Notes: generated by a model from the letters alone, not told the origin. Counted from the first letter of the stretch, positions 16,880 to 25,864 are shown. The stretch: DNA of 56,667 nucleotides from Segatella copri (GCF_009495355.1 NZ_VZAD01000036.1:1-56667); one strand, 5' to 3'. A program made the numbers and translations.

Positions 16880-17758
16880 TTACAGAGCATTGAGCACTTG
16901 TTCCTTGATCTGCTCCAGCTCGTCCTTCATCTTCACCACGATGTTCTGCATCTCAGCCTGGTTGCTCTTCGAGCCAGTGGTGTTGATTTCGCGTCCCATT
17001 TCCTGTGCGATGAAGCCCAGCTTTTTGCCCACGCCGTGTCCTTCCTCGTTCATTGTCTCGCGGAAGTACTTCAGGTGATTGCTGAGTCGCTGCTTCTCCT
17101 CGCTGATGTCGAGTTTCTCGATGTAGTAGATCAGTTCCTGCTCCAGTCTGTTCTTGTCGTATTCGACATTAGGAATCTGCTGCAGTCCGTTCACGATGTT
17201 GGTCTTGATCTTCTCCACGCGCGATTTCTCGTAAGGCTCTATGCTGGCGAGCAATGCCTGGATGTTGTCCACTTTCTCGGTGAACTTCTTCTGCAGTGCA
17301 GCTCCCTCCTGGCGGCGGAACTCGATGAGGTGGTTCACAGCCTCGTCGATGGCTTGCTGTGCAGCCTTCCATTCCTCGTCGGTCAGTTCTTCCACATCGG
17401 TCTTGGTCGTCACGTCGGGCAGGCGCAACAGCGTAGCATACCAGTCGGCAGGCTCAGGAATGCCTGTCTGTGCCGAAATCTTCTTGATTTGCTGGTAATA
17501 GTTCTCCACCAGCGCCATGTTGATGGGCGTGGCGTCAGCCACAACGTCCTTTTCTATCCAGATAGAGAAATCAATCTTGCCTCTTTCCAGATTCTTGGCG
17601 ATGAACTGACGTATCTCCATTTCCTTCTCTCTATACAGAGGAGTAATACGTGTGGAGAGGTCGAGAGCCTTGCTGTTCAGCGACTTAACCTCTACGTTGA
17701 TCTTCTTTTCTTTGTAGGCTACGGTAGCTTTTCCGAAGCCTGTCATTGACTGTATCAT
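16880..17758 (-). CDS. YicC-type endoribonuclease
   Basis: 292-aa member of the YicC/YloC family, known in E. coli as an endoribonuclease that acts on small RNAs. MIQSMTGFGKATVAYKEKKI is the diagnostic N-terminus, VEVKSLNSKALDLSTRI follows, and the C-terminal DUF1732 segment KLGFIAQEMGREINTTGSKS is intact. It is the first gene of the yicC-gmk-nadD set and is divergent from tsaB. Confidence 0.93.
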   Translation of the reverse strand: MIQSMTGFGKATVAYKEKKINVEVKSLNSKALDLSTRITPLYREKEMEIRQFIAKNLERGKIDFSIWIEKDVVADATPINMALVENYYQQIKKISAQTGIPEPADWYATLLRLPDVTTKTDVEELTDEEWKAAQQAIDEAVNHLIEFRRQEGAALQKKFTEKVDNIQALLASIEPYEKSRVEKIKTNIVNGLQQIPNVEYDKNRLEQELIYYIEKLDISEEKQRLSNHLKYFRETMNEEGHGVGKKLGFIAQEMGREINTTGSKSNQAEMQNIVVKMKDELEQIKEQVLNAL

Positions 17759-17781
17759 ATATTCTTCACGTTAAATTTCTG

Positions 17782-17819
17782 CAAAAGTACAAAAAAATGC
17801 GAGAAAAAGCGTAAATTTG
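17782..17819. promoter_or_regulatory. Divergent -7 boxes for yicC and tsaB
   Basis: The minus strand carries TACTTTTG (17789-17782), 24 bp from the yicC start. The plus strand carries TAAATTTG (17812-17819), 29 bp before the tsaB start. Both fit TAnnTTTG; clear -33 TTTG boxes were not seen. Confidence 0.6.
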
Positions 17820-17847
17820 CACCTTATTTAAGAATATATTTATTTTT

Positions 17848-18540
17848 ATGGCTTGTATTTTAAGTATTGAGACGAGTACCGACGTGTGCTCGGTGGCAGT
17901 TAGTGATAATGGAGCCGTGATTTTCAACAAGGAAGATCACAGCGGTCCCAACCATGCAGTTAAGTTGGGCGTGTTCGTCGATGAGGCTATCAGTTACATT
18001 GATTCCCGCAATATTCCGCTCGAGGCTGTGGCAGTAAGTTGCGGTCCTGGTTCTTATACGGGTCTTCGCATAGGAGTGAGTATGGCCAAGGGCCTTTGCT
18101 ATGGCCGTGGCGCAAAGCTCATCGCCGTGCCTACACTCGAGTTGCTGGCTGTGCCCGTGCTCCTTGGCGAGCATCCTGCCGAGGAAGATGCGCTCATTGT
18201 GCCTATGCTCGACGCCCGCCGAATGGAAGTGTATGCGCAGGTCTTCGACCGCGCCCTCCGCGAGGTGCGCCCTATACAGGCCGACATTGTGGACGCAGAA
18301 ACCTACAAGGAGTATCTCGACCGTGGTGCTGTCTATTTCTTCGGAAACGGAGCAGCCAAGTGTATGGAAGTCATCAATCATCCCAACGCCCATCTCGTGA
18401 AGAACATCGAGCCGCTGGCAAAGAATATGGCGCCATTGGCCGAGAAGCGCTTCGTGGAAGGCAAGTTTGAGGATGTGGCTTACTTCGTGCCTTTCTATCT
18501 GAAGGACTTCGTGGCCAAGATGCCTAAGAAACTTATTTGA
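17848..18540 (+). CDS. tsaB: tRNA threonylcarbamoyladenosine biosynthesis protein TsaB
   Basis: Non-catalytic partner of TsaD in making t6A37 of ANN-decoding tRNAs. MACILSIETSTDVCSVAVSD is the ASKHA beginning; AVSCGPGSYTGLRIGVSMAKGL near residues 62-82 is the strongest TsaB signature. 230 aa is normal. It starts a plus-strand block of conserved genes. Its end is separated from the next start by about 30 AT-rich bases. Confidence 0.95.
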   Translation: MACILSIETSTDVCSVAVSDNGAVIFNKEDHSGPNHAVKLGVFVDEAISYIDSRNIPLEAVAVSCGPGSYTGLRIGVSMAKGLCYGRGAKLIAVPTLELLAVPVLLGEHPAEEDALIVPMLDARRMEVYAQVFDRALREVRPIQADIVDAETYKEYLDRGAVYFFGNGAAKCMEVINHPNAHLVKNIEPLAKNMAPLAEKRFVEGKFEDVAYFVPFYLKDFVAKMPKKLI

Positions 18541-18569
18541 TATTTACACCTATTATTATATATATATTA

Positions 18570-19175
18570 ATGAACATAGACGGATTAGACTATAACACCC
18601 AGCGAGAGCAGATCGTGCTGCCTGAGTATGGACGAGAGATACAGCAGATGGTTGACTATGCAGTCGGCCTGCCCGACCGTGAGGAGCGTCAGCGATGCGC
18701 CAGGGCCATCATTGCCATCATGGACCGAATGTTCCCCGAGAGCAAGAATGTGGAGGGACATGAGCGCAAGCTCTGGGATCAGCTCGCCATCATGAGCCGT
18801 TTCCAGCTCGACATCGACTATCCTTTCGATGTGACAAGTGCCTCGCAGATAGCACAGAAGCCCGAGCCCATGCCTTATCCGATGAAGAAGATTCCCGTGC
18901 GCCACTATGGTGCCATGCTCTTCGAGGCTTTCGAGATTCTGAAGACCATGGAGCCTGGCAGGGAGCGCGACGAACTGGTGAAACTCACTGCCAACCAGAT
19001 GCATCGCAACCTGATGCAGTGGAGCCATGGTTCGAGCGACGGCGAGAAGGTGGCTTCCGACCTGGCCCGCTTTACCGACGGAAAGATTCAGCTCGACTTG
19101 AACACTTTCAAGTTCGAGAGAATTGTAGACCGTGAGCAGTCGCAAGGACGCAATGGCAAGAAAAAGAACAAGTAA
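18570..19175 (+). CDS. DUF4290 protein
   Basis: 201-aa soluble protein of a family found in Bacteroidetes, with no known function. The sequence starts MNIDGLDYNTQREQIVLPEY and is helical and charged, with PMKKIPVRHYGAMLF in the middle and a Lys/Asn-rich tail (NGKKKNK). The start at 18570 is used because an upstream frame would begin inside the AT run after tsaB. It lies between tsaB and murA, its common place in Bacteroidales. Confidence 0.85.
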   Translation: MNIDGLDYNTQREQIVLPEYGREIQQMVDYAVGLPDREERQRCARAIIAIMDRMFPESKNVEGHERKLWDQLAIMSRFQLDIDYPFDVTSASQIAQKPEPMPYPMKKIPVRHYGAMLFEAFEILKTMEPGRERDELVKLTANQMHRNLMQWSHGSSDGEKVASDLARFTDGKIQLDLNTFKFERIVDREQSQGRNGKKKNK

Positions 19176-19217
19176 CTTATATTCCCCTTATCATTCATAA
19201 ACCCCAAAGAATAGTCT

Positions 19218-20528
19218 ATGGAGTCATTTATCATAGAAGGCGGTCATCCGCTCACAGGAACCATCATTCCGCAGGGTGCCAAGAACGAGGCACTCGAAGT
19301 GATTTGCACTACTATCCTTACCGACGAGCCTGTGCGCATCAAGAATGTGCCAGACATCCTCGACGTGAACAACCTCATCAAGTTGCTCAGGGAGATAGGC
19401 GTGAAGGTAACTCAGAACAGTCGCAACGACTATACATTCCAGAGCGACGAGCTGAAGCTCGACTATCTCGACAGCCTGGAGTTTGTGGCTAAGTGCTCCT
19501 CGCTGCGTGGAAGCGTGCTGATGATTGGTCCGCTGTTGGGACGCTGTGGCAAGGCAACCATCGCCAAGCCGGGTGGCGACAAGATAGGCCGCCGTCGTCT
19601 CGACACCCACTTCCTGGGATTCAAGTATCTGGGTGCCAAGTTCGTGCACGACGACGAGCGCAATGTCTATCAGATAGAAGCCAGAAAACTGAAGGGCTGC
19701 TATATGTTGCTCGATGAGGCTTCGGTTACGGGTACTGCCAACATCATCATGGCTTCGGTGCTTGCCGAGGGAACCACCACCATCTATAATGCAGCCTGCG
19801 AGCCTTATATCCAGCAGCTCTGCCATCTGCTCAACGCCATGGGCGCTCAGATCAGCGGCATAGGCAGCAACCTTCTTACTATCGTGGGCGTGAAGTCGCT
19901 TCACGGAGCCGAGCATCGCATCCTGCCCGATATGATCGAGGTGGGCTCGTTCATCGGTATGGCTGCCATGTGTGGAGCCGGTGTACGCATCAAGGACGTG
20001 TCGGTCCGCAACCTGGGAATCATTCCCGAGGCTTTCCGCCGACTGGGTGTGAAGATAAAGATTGAGGGCGACGACCTCTTTATTCCTGAACAGAAGCACT
20101 ACGTCATAGATTCCTTTATCGATGGAACCATCATGACGCTTGCCGATGCCCCATGGCCAGGACTTACCCCCGACCTCCTGTCGGTTCTCCTCGTTGTGGC
20201 GACACAGGCACGTGGCAGCGTGCTCTTCCATCAGAAGATGTTCGAGAGCCGACTGTTCTTCGTCGACAAGCTCATCGATATGGGTGCACAGATTATTCTC
20301 TGCGACCCGCACCGTGCTGTGGTGGTGGGCCACGACCATAAGATCCGACTCCGTGCCGGCAGAATGACAAGTCCTGATATCCGTGCCGGTATTGCCCTGC
20401 TCATTGCAGCGATGAGTGCCAACGGTACAAGCCGTATAGAGAATATCGCACAGATCGACCGTGGCTACGAGGACATAGAGTTCCGACTCAATCAGCTCGG
20501 AGCCAAGATTACGCGTGTCACGGATTGA
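19218..20528 (+). CDS. murA: UDP-N-acetylglucosamine 1-carboxyvinyltransferase
   Basis: First committed step of peptidoglycan synthesis: transfers enolpyruvate from PEP to UDP-GlcNAc. IPQGAKNEAL holds the active-site Lys (K22) and Asn (N23). The catalytic loop reads AKPGGDKIGRRRLDTHF, with Asp at position 121 where most MurA proteins have the fosfomycin-target Cys (Cys115 in E. coli). Cys-to-Asp MurA is active but not alkylated by fosfomycin, as in Mycobacterium and Chlamydia, so resistance at the target is expected. 436 aa is normal. Confidence 0.95.
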   Translation: MESFIIEGGHPLTGTIIPQGAKNEALEVICTTILTDEPVRIKNVPDILDVNNLIKLLREIGVKVTQNSRNDYTFQSDELKLDYLDSLEFVAKCSSLRGSVLMIGPLLGRCGKATIAKPGGDKIGRRRLDTHFLGFKYLGAKFVHDDERNVYQIEARKLKGCYMLLDEASVTGTANIIMASVLAEGTTTIYNAACEPYIQQLCHLLNAMGAQISGIGSNLLTIVGVKSLHGAEHRILPDMIEVGSFIGMAAMCGAGVRIKDVSVRNLGIIPEAFRRLGVKIKIEGDDLFIPEQKHYVIDSFIDGTIMTLADAPWPGLTPDLLSVLLVVATQARGSVLFHQKMFESRLFFVDKLIDMGAQIILCDPHRAVVVGHDHKIRLRAGRMTSPDIRAGIALLIAAMSANGTSRIENIAQIDRGYEDIEFRLNQLGAKITRVTD

Positions 20529-20536
20529 GTAAGCGA

Positions 20537-20575
20537 AGAGTGAAGAGTGAAGAATTCAATGGCTTTACTGATCAT
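20537..20575 (+). repeat. 39-nt repeat, inverted copy at 16840-16878
   Basis: 35 of 39 positions match the reverse complement of 16840-16878. The core is GAAGAATTCAATGGCTTTAC. The two copies bracket yicC to murA in opposite orientation. Related GAGTGAAGA fragments recur near 40689 and 43008. Confidence 0.75.
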
Positions 20576-20598
20576 GATTTTCAAAGATTCTATGCGAT

Positions 20599-21123
20599 AT
20601 GATAAGACGAGACGACGTTTATAAGATAGGCAAGTTGGGAAAGCCCCACGGCGTGAAGGGAGAAATCACCTTTGCCATTACCGACGATGTGTTCGACCGT
20701 GTGGATGCCGATTATCTCATTCTCGACATTGACGGCATCCTGGTGCCTTTCTATATAGAGGAATACCGGTTTAAGAACGACGAGAATGTGCTGGTGAAGT
20801 TCGAGGACATCGATACGCAGGAACAGGTGCGTGCCTATACGGGCTGCGAGGTGTTCTTTCCCCGTCATCTCTCCGACAGCGATGAGGAGAATATGTCGTG
20901 GGCAGAAATTATCGGCTTCCAGCTTGTTGATGCCACTACCGGTCTGGTGATAGGCACGATCGACCATGTGGACGACAGCACCATCAACTTGCTCTTCGAG
21001 ATAACGACACCTGCGGGAAAGGAACTGCTGATTCCTGCCAGCAACGACTTCATTCACGAGGTGGATGCCGGGCAGCGTGTCATCAAGATGCAGTTGCCCG
21101 AGGGAATCCTCGAGTTGGATTAA
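20599..21123 (+). CDS. rimM: Ribosome maturation factor RimM
   Basis: Binds S19 during 30S assembly and 16S processing. The N-terminal RimM beta-barrel begins VYKIGKLGKPHGVKGEITFA, and the C-terminal PRC-barrel holds LVDATTGLVIGTIDHVDDS and the conserved ELLIPASNDFIHEVDAGQRVI. 174 aa is normal. It lies between murA and dxr on the same strand. Confidence 0.95.
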   Translation: MIRRDDVYKIGKLGKPHGVKGEITFAITDDVFDRVDADYLILDIDGILVPFYIEEYRFKNDENVLVKFEDIDTQEQVRAYTGCEVFFPRHLSDSDEENMSWAEIIGFQLVDATTGLVIGTIDHVDDSTINLLFEITTPAGKELLIPASNDFIHEVDAGQRVIKMQLPEGILELD

Positions 21124-21174
21124 ATGGCGGCGAAAAGTTGCGAAGGCTTGCAAATTAGAATAAGATAAGAGAAA

Positions 21175-22341
21175 ATGAAGAAACAACAAATATGTATCCT
21201 TGGCTCCACGGGAAGCATCGGCACACAGGCGCTCGACGTGATAGAGCAGCACAGCGACTTGTATGAGGTGTACTGTCTTACAGCCAACAACCGTGTAAAG
21301 GAGCTGGCACAGCAGGCTCGTAAGTTCAAGCCTGCTGCCGTGGTGATAGCCAACGAGGCACATTATGACGAGTTGAAAAACCTGTTGAGCGATGAGCCAG
21401 ACATCAAAGTCTATGCCGGTGCTCAGGCGCTTTGCGACATCGTGGAGGCCGACCCTATCGACATGGTGCTTGCCTCTATGGTGGGCTTCTCAGGACTTGA
21501 GCCGACAATCCATGCCATCAAGGCCCGCAAGAAGATCTGTCTTGCCAACAAGGAGACCCTCGTCGTGGCTGGCGAACTGATATGCGGTTTGGCCCAGCAG
21601 TATCATGCGCCCATCCTGCCGGTCGACAGCGAGCACAGTGCCATCTTCCAGAGTCTGGTGGGCGAGGACGACAACGAGATAGACAAGATATTACTCACCT
21701 GCTCGGGCGGACCTTTCCGCCATCACACCATGGAGCAGTTGGCTAAGGTGACTGCTGCTGATGCGCTCCGCCATCCTACATGGGACATGGGAGCCAAGAT
21801 CACCATCGACTCGGCTTCGCTCATGAACAAGGGTTTCGAGGTGACTGAGGCCAAATGGCTCTTCGGCGTTCCTGCCGACAAGATAGAGGTGCTCATCCAT
21901 CCGCAGAGTGTCGTGCACAGCGCAGTGCAGTTTGTCGATGGAGCAGTGAAGGCTCAGTTGGGTGTGCCCGATATGCGTCTGCCCATACAGTATGCCTTCT
22001 CCTTCCCCAAGCGCCTGCCTCTGCAGGGCGACCGTCTCGACTTGTTCAAGACCAAGGACTTGCAGTTCTTTGAGCCCGACTACGAGAAGTTCAAATGTCT
22101 GCGCTTGGCTTTCGAGGCTATCAGGAAAGGTGGCAACATGTCGTGCATCGTCAATGCAGCCAACGAGGTGGTCAATGCCGGCTTCCGCCGTGGCGAGTGT
22201 GGATTCTTGCAGATGGGCGACATCATAGAGCAGGTAATGGCGAAAGCCACCTTCGACAGTCAGCCCGATCTCGACGTCTATCTGCAGACCGATGCCGAGG
22301 CCCGACGCATCGCTGCAGAACTGATGAAGAGTGCGTCATAA
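21175..22341 (+). CDS. dxr: 1-deoxy-D-xylulose-5-phosphate reductoisomerase
   Basis: MEP-pathway enzyme that turns DXP into MEP with NADPH. ICILGSTGSIGTQALDVIEQ (from residue 5) is the NADPH-binding loop, CLANKETLVVAGEL near 120 and LPVDSEHSAIFQ near 145 hold metal and substrate ligands, and ITIDSASLMNKGFEVTEAKW near 205 is the conserved core. 388 aa is normal. With ispD at 40759, the window has two MEP-pathway steps, which feed the polyprenyl carriers used by the envelope block. Confidence 0.96.
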   Translation: MKKQQICILGSTGSIGTQALDVIEQHSDLYEVYCLTANNRVKELAQQARKFKPAAVVIANEAHYDELKNLLSDEPDIKVYAGAQALCDIVEADPIDMVLASMVGFSGLEPTIHAIKARKKICLANKETLVVAGELICGLAQQYHAPILPVDSEHSAIFQSLVGEDDNEIDKILLTCSGGPFRHHTMEQLAKVTAADALRHPTWDMGAKITIDSASLMNKGFEVTEAKWLFGVPADKIEVLIHPQSVVHSAVQFVDGAVKAQLGVPDMRLPIQYAFSFPKRLPLQGDRLDLFKTKDLQFFEPDYEKFKCLRLAFEAIRKGGNMSCIVNAANEVVNAGFRRGECGFLQMGDIIEQVMAKATFDSQPDLDVYLQTDAEARRIAAELMKSAS

Positions 22342-22497
22342 TATAATGAAGGTGTGAGAGACGCTATATATATAATAAGGTGTGCACACTGTCAATCACG
22401 AATTATCAATAAAGTTTATCAATCATAATCATGGTGAACGGCGGGAGGAGCCTCACAAAAGTCTCAGTTTTCTGCCTTCACAGTTCAAAGTAAAACA

Positions 22498-23880
22498 ATG
22501 GAAATATTCTTGATCAAGGCGCTTCAGCTCATGTTGGCGCTTTCCATATTGGTGTTGCTCCACGAGGGCGGTCACTTTTTCTTCTCCAAGCTCTTCGGAG
22601 TTAGGGTAGAGAAGTTCTATCTCTTCTTCGACCCTTGGTTCCATCTCTTCGAGTTCAAGCCCAAGAATTCGGACACTACCTACGGAATGGGTTGGTTGCC
22701 ATTAGGCGGTTACTGCAAGATTTCGGGTATGATCGACGAGAGTTTCGATACCGAGCAGATGAAACAGCCCGAGCAACCCTGGGAGTTCCGTTCCAAGCCT
22801 GCCTGGCAGCGACTGCTCATCATGATAGGTGGTGTGCTGGTCAACTTCGTGCTGGCGCTCTTCATCTACTCGATGATTCTCTTCCACTGGGGCGACGACT
22901 ACGTGGCTACCAAGGACATGAAGCAGGGCATGGCGTTCAACAGCGAGGCCAAGGCCTTGGGTTTCCAGGATCATGACATCCTTGTAGGTACTGAGGAAGG
23001 TGCTTTCAAGACCTACGATGGCGATATGTTCCGTGCGCTCTCTACTGCCCACAGAGTCGACATTATCCGTAATGGCAAGCCTATGAGCCTGCAGTTGCCC
23101 GGCGACATCAACATGCTGAGCATGTTCAAGGCTACTCCCCGTTTTGTGGAAATCTATCAGCCTCTTCGTATCGACAGTGTGGCAAAGGGCACACCTGCCG
23201 CCAAGATTGGTCTTACTCCTGCCGATAAGATTCTGAGCATCAACGGTCAGAAGGTGGAGACTTTCAATGCCTTCACCAACGAGATGGGCCGCATCGACGA
23301 CCAGCTGGCTGCTGCCACTACTGCCAAGGACAGCGCAGCCATCCTCAATGCCCAGTTGACGGTGCTGAAAGCCAATGGCGACACGCTTACCACATCTGTT
23401 CAGCTCGATGCCTCAGCGGGATACACCCGCATGGGATTCGTCAACTACAATATTGTACGCGACTATAAGGTGACTCACATCCGTTACGGATTCTTCGAGA
23501 GCTTCCCTGCCGGCATCAAGTATGGCTGGAATGTCTTGTCGGGCTATGTGGGCGACATGAAATACGTCTTCTCCAAGGAGGGAGCCAAGAGTCTGGGTGG
23601 CTTTGGCGCACTGGGAAGCCTCTTCCCACCCATGTGGGACTGGCACGCTTTCTGGTTGATGACAGCCTTCCTGAGCATCATCCTTGCCTTCATGAACATC
23701 CTGCCCATCCCCGCACTCGATGGCGGACACGTGTTCTTCCTCCTCTACGAGATGATAACAGGACGCAAGCCTGGCGACAAGTTCCTTACTTATGCTGAGT
23801 ATGCGGGCTTCACCATCCTCTTGCTCCTTCTCATCGTTGCCAACCTCAACGACGTGTTGCGTCTCTTCGGCATCATTTAA
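22498..23880 (+). CDS. rseP: RseP/site-2 protease family zinc metalloprotease
   Basis: Intramembrane protease that cuts within transmembrane segments, for example of anti-sigma factors. HEGGH at residues 22-26 is the zinc motif in TM1, and NILPIPALDGGH near 410 is the third metal-ligand motif in the penultimate helix. One clear PDZ domain lies near residues 205-235 (VAKGTPAAKIGLTPADKIL). 460 aa is close to the usual 440-450. It ends at a strong hairpin (23902-23956). Confidence 0.94.
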   Translation: MEIFLIKALQLMLALSILVLLHEGGHFFFSKLFGVRVEKFYLFFDPWFHLFEFKPKNSDTTYGMGWLPLGGYCKISGMIDESFDTEQMKQPEQPWEFRSKPAWQRLLIMIGGVLVNFVLALFIYSMILFHWGDDYVATKDMKQGMAFNSEAKALGFQDHDILVGTEEGAFKTYDGDMFRALSTAHRVDIIRNGKPMSLQLPGDINMLSMFKATPRFVEIYQPLRIDSVAKGTPAAKIGLTPADKILSINGQKVETFNAFTNEMGRIDDQLAAATTAKDSAAILNAQLTVLKANGDTLTTSVQLDASAGYTRMGFVNYNIVRDYKVTHIRYGFFESFPAGIKYGWNVLSGYVGDMKYVFSKEGAKSLGGFGALGSLFPPMWDWHAFWLMTAFLSIILAFMNILPIPALDGGHVFFLLYEMITGRKPGDKFLTYAEYAGFTILLLLLIVANLNDVLRLFGII

Positions 23881-23901
23881 GGAATAATCCGTAAATTAGC
23901 T

Positions 23902-23956
23902 GAGTCCACTTAAAAAAATACCCTTATGTTTTGATGGTTCTTTTTTAAGTGGACTC
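23902..23956. terminator. Bidirectional-type hairpin terminator after rseP
   Basis: Perfect 16-nt arms GAGTCCACTTAAAAAA (23902-23917) and TTTTTTAAGTGGACTC (23941-23956), with a 23-nt loop. The T-run lies inside the 3' arm. Confidence 0.75.
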
Positions 23957-24189
23957 TTAAATTATAGTGTTGCGGAATTAAGGTTAAACAATTTCAAAAT
24001 ACTCCTTACTACAAGAATCAGCGCTGTTTTCAAATAAAATCAATTATTTTTGTTCCAGCAATGTCACCTTTCGCCCGTGCCGCTTGTTATATAAATGAAC
24101 TGGTTCTGCAAGAAGCAACAAACGCACCGCTTCTGCACACAACGATGTGACAAACAACAAGTATAACAATTTAAAAACGAAAGAAAAAT
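23957..24189 (+). promoter_or_regulatory. Leader region with a TAnnTTTG box
   Basis: No gene was seen here. TATTTTTG at 24045-24052 fits the -7 consensus, giving a leader of about 130 nt before the membrane-protein gene at 24190. No clear -33 TTTG or riboswitch structure was recognised. Confidence 0.45.
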
Positions 24190-24615
24190 ATGGATAATTT
24201 AGTAGAAATCTTGGTTCCGTTAGGAGTGGCAGTAGTGCTCCCTATCACTATTGTAGCAATCGTGTTCAAGAGTGCTTTGGCATCTGAGCGCAACCGCAAG
24301 GAGATAATCCTCGCTGCGTTAGAGAAGAACCCCAACCTCGACGTCGAAGACCTCGTGAAGCGCATGAAGAAGTCGGAGAAGCTTATCAAGGAGAAGCTGC
24401 TCGCCAGACTTGAGCGCGGCTGCCTCTGCTGTCTTATGGGCGTGGCGTTCATATTGCTCTACTTCTTCTGCGAAGTGATCAGAACAGATATGCTCCTTAT
24501 CGTAGGTGTAGCGCTGATACCTATCGGCATCGCCTTCCTCATAAGCTACTTCGTAGGTCGCCGTATGCTCGCCAAGGAGATGGAGGCAGAGCAGCAGAAC
24601 ATGAACAAAGAGTAA
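24190..24615 (+). CDS. Small membrane protein, DUF6249-like
   Basis: 141 aa with an N-terminal helix (residues 5-27), a charged cytoplasmic stretch with a KRMKKSEKLIKEK helix, and two C-terminal helices (about 80-122). The layout fits DUF6249, a Bacteroidetes family found beside ECF sigma-factor genes; I am only moderately sure of the family. The sigma factor starts 10 bp after its stop codon, so these are one operon. Function unknown, possibly part of the signal pathway. Confidence 0.65.
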   Translation: MDNLVEILVPLGVAVVLPITIVAIVFKSALASERNRKEIILAALEKNPNLDVEDLVKRMKKSEKLIKEKLLARLERGCLCCLMGVAFILLYFFCEVIRTDMLLIVGVALIPIGIAFLISYFVGRRMLAKEMEAEQQNMNKE

Positions 24616-24624
24616 AAACAGCGT

Positions 24625-25101
24625 ATGACGAGAGAACAATTCATAGCACTTGTGAAGAGCGAGCAGGAGGCATTGCGAGGCTTTCTGCTCGCCCTCTGCT
24701 GCGGTAAGCGCGACGATGCCGACGACATAGCTCAGGAGACGCTGGTGAAGGCTTACCTCTCTTCGTCGGCCTATCGAGACAAGGGCAAGTTTCGCGCGTG
24801 GCTGTTCACGATAGCACGCAACACCTTCCTCAACCACAAGGCAAGCAAGCGCACGTTCGACGACATCTCTGCAGCGCGCAGCGTGGCGTCAGCAACGTCA
24901 GCCGACTCCGCCTTCCGCCATCAGGAGCTGTACATGGCGCTCGCCACACTCTCGCCCAAGGAGCGCTCTGCAGTGGTGATGTTCTACATGAGCGGCTACT
25001 CGGTGAAGGAGATAGCCGACATCACCGACTGCACCATAGACGCCGTGAAGAAGCAACTCTCGCGCGGCAGAGACAACCTTAAAACAATATTGAACGTATG
25101 A
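24625..25101 (+). CDS. ECF-type RNA polymerase sigma factor
   Basis: 158-aa sigma-70 family protein with only regions 2 and 4. Region 2 holds DDADDIAQETLVKAYLS and WLFTIARNTFLNHKASK; region 4 is LYMALATLSPKERSAVVMFY followed by YSVKEIADITDCTIDAVKKQ, a helix-turn-helix. It sits between two small membrane proteins and overlaps the downstream one by four bases (ATGA), typical of a sigma/regulator pair. Confidence 0.93.
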   Translation: MTREQFIALVKSEQEALRGFLLALCCGKRDDADDIAQETLVKAYLSSSAYRDKGKFRAWLFTIARNTFLNHKASKRTFDDISAARSVASATSADSAFRHQELYMALATLSPKERSAVVMFYMSGYSVKEIADITDCTIDAVKKQLSRGRDNLKTILNV

Positions 25102-25532
25102 AGAAAGATAAAGCACTTGAGGAACTCTTCCTCGCAGCCCGACCCACCTTTGACGATGGCGACGCATTCATTGCCAGACTCGAGAAACGCCTCGACGCCG
25201 TTGAGTATCTGAAGCAGCACGAAGAAGCCTGCCTCAGACGCTACCGCTATGCCATGCTCGCAGCCTTCGTGCTTGGAGTTATCTTGGGAGGAGGCGTCAT
25301 AGCCGTTATGCTCGCCATGCCAGCCGAACAGCCACTCTTTTCGTTCGGCGTGGAGAACGCCCTGCTCGTAACGCTCGGACGGTATTCGCGATATGCAGTG
25401 CTCGTGCTCGTCTCGGGCCTTGTATGCTTCACAATAGTTAGTATAGTGAACATCGTAGTAGATTTGTTGAGTCTGCGCGACCAAACACGGGGTAATTACT
25501 CAGCACCCTATTGTCATGAGTTGTTACGTTAA
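25098..25532 (+). CDS. Membrane partner of the ECF sigma factor, C-terminus possibly altered
   Basis: 144 aa: about 50 cytoplasmic residues (KKDKALEELFLAARPTFDD start), then two helices (about 52-74 and 96-118). Translational overlap with the sigma gene suggests an anti-sigma or modulator role, but I see no zinc-binding anti-sigma motif. The last 14 residues are encoded by a sequence (GGTAATTACTCAGCACCC) that recurs inverted near 25823-25864, so the native C-terminus may have been replaced by an inserted element. Confidence 0.7.
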   Translation: MKKDKALEELFLAARPTFDDGDAFIARLEKRLDAVEYLKQHEEACLRRYRYAMLAAFVLGVILGGGVIAVMLAMPAEQPLFSFGVENALLVTLGRYSRYAVLVLVSGLVCFTIVSIVNIVVDLLSLRDQTRGNYSAPYCHELLR

Positions 25533-25864
25533 TGTGAGTCAACGTGTATTATCAATAAAACTTAAAGTGGTCAACTAAAATCGTTAAACCACAATTATGC
25601 ACTTTGCCCAATACGATGGGCAAGTTTACCCACAGCATTGGGCAAGTTTGCCCATCCTTATGGGCAAAGTTGCCCAACGCCTTGGGCAGATGTTAACAAC
25701 GCCCTTTGTTGACTTTTCTTGATGGTAAGCTTTAACTGCTTACGAAGCCGCTTTCATTGCTCTACGAAATAGGCTTCATTGACTATCGAAGCCGCTTTCA
25801 TATTTCGACTTTTCTATTCAAGGGATGCTGAGTTGTTACTTCTATATGGATGCTGAGTAGTTAC
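25491..25864. repeat. Inverted-repeat-bounded intergenic segment (MITE-like)
   Basis: Left end GGTAATTACTCAGCACCC (25491-25508). The right side has GGATGCTGAGTTGTTAC (25823-25839) and GGATGCTGAGTAGTTAC (25848-25864), approximate complements of the left end. Between them lie an array of GGGCAA/TTGCCC palindromes (25603-25690) and two copies of a CGAAGCCGCTTTCAT motif (25744-25800). No transposase ORF. It marks the border between the core genome and the AT-rich island. Confidence 0.5.
25603..25690. repeat. TTGGGCAA/TTGCCCA tandem palindromic array
   Basis: Six or so GGGCAA or TTGCCC half-sites spaced about 11-12 nt apart in alternating orientation, giving overlapping hairpins. No spacers and no ORF. 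Confidence 0.7.

Noticed and set aside
19224..20339. Minus-strand frame of 371 codons inside murA
   Set aside because: Full antisense overlap with a certain gene; composition is that of a shadow frame.
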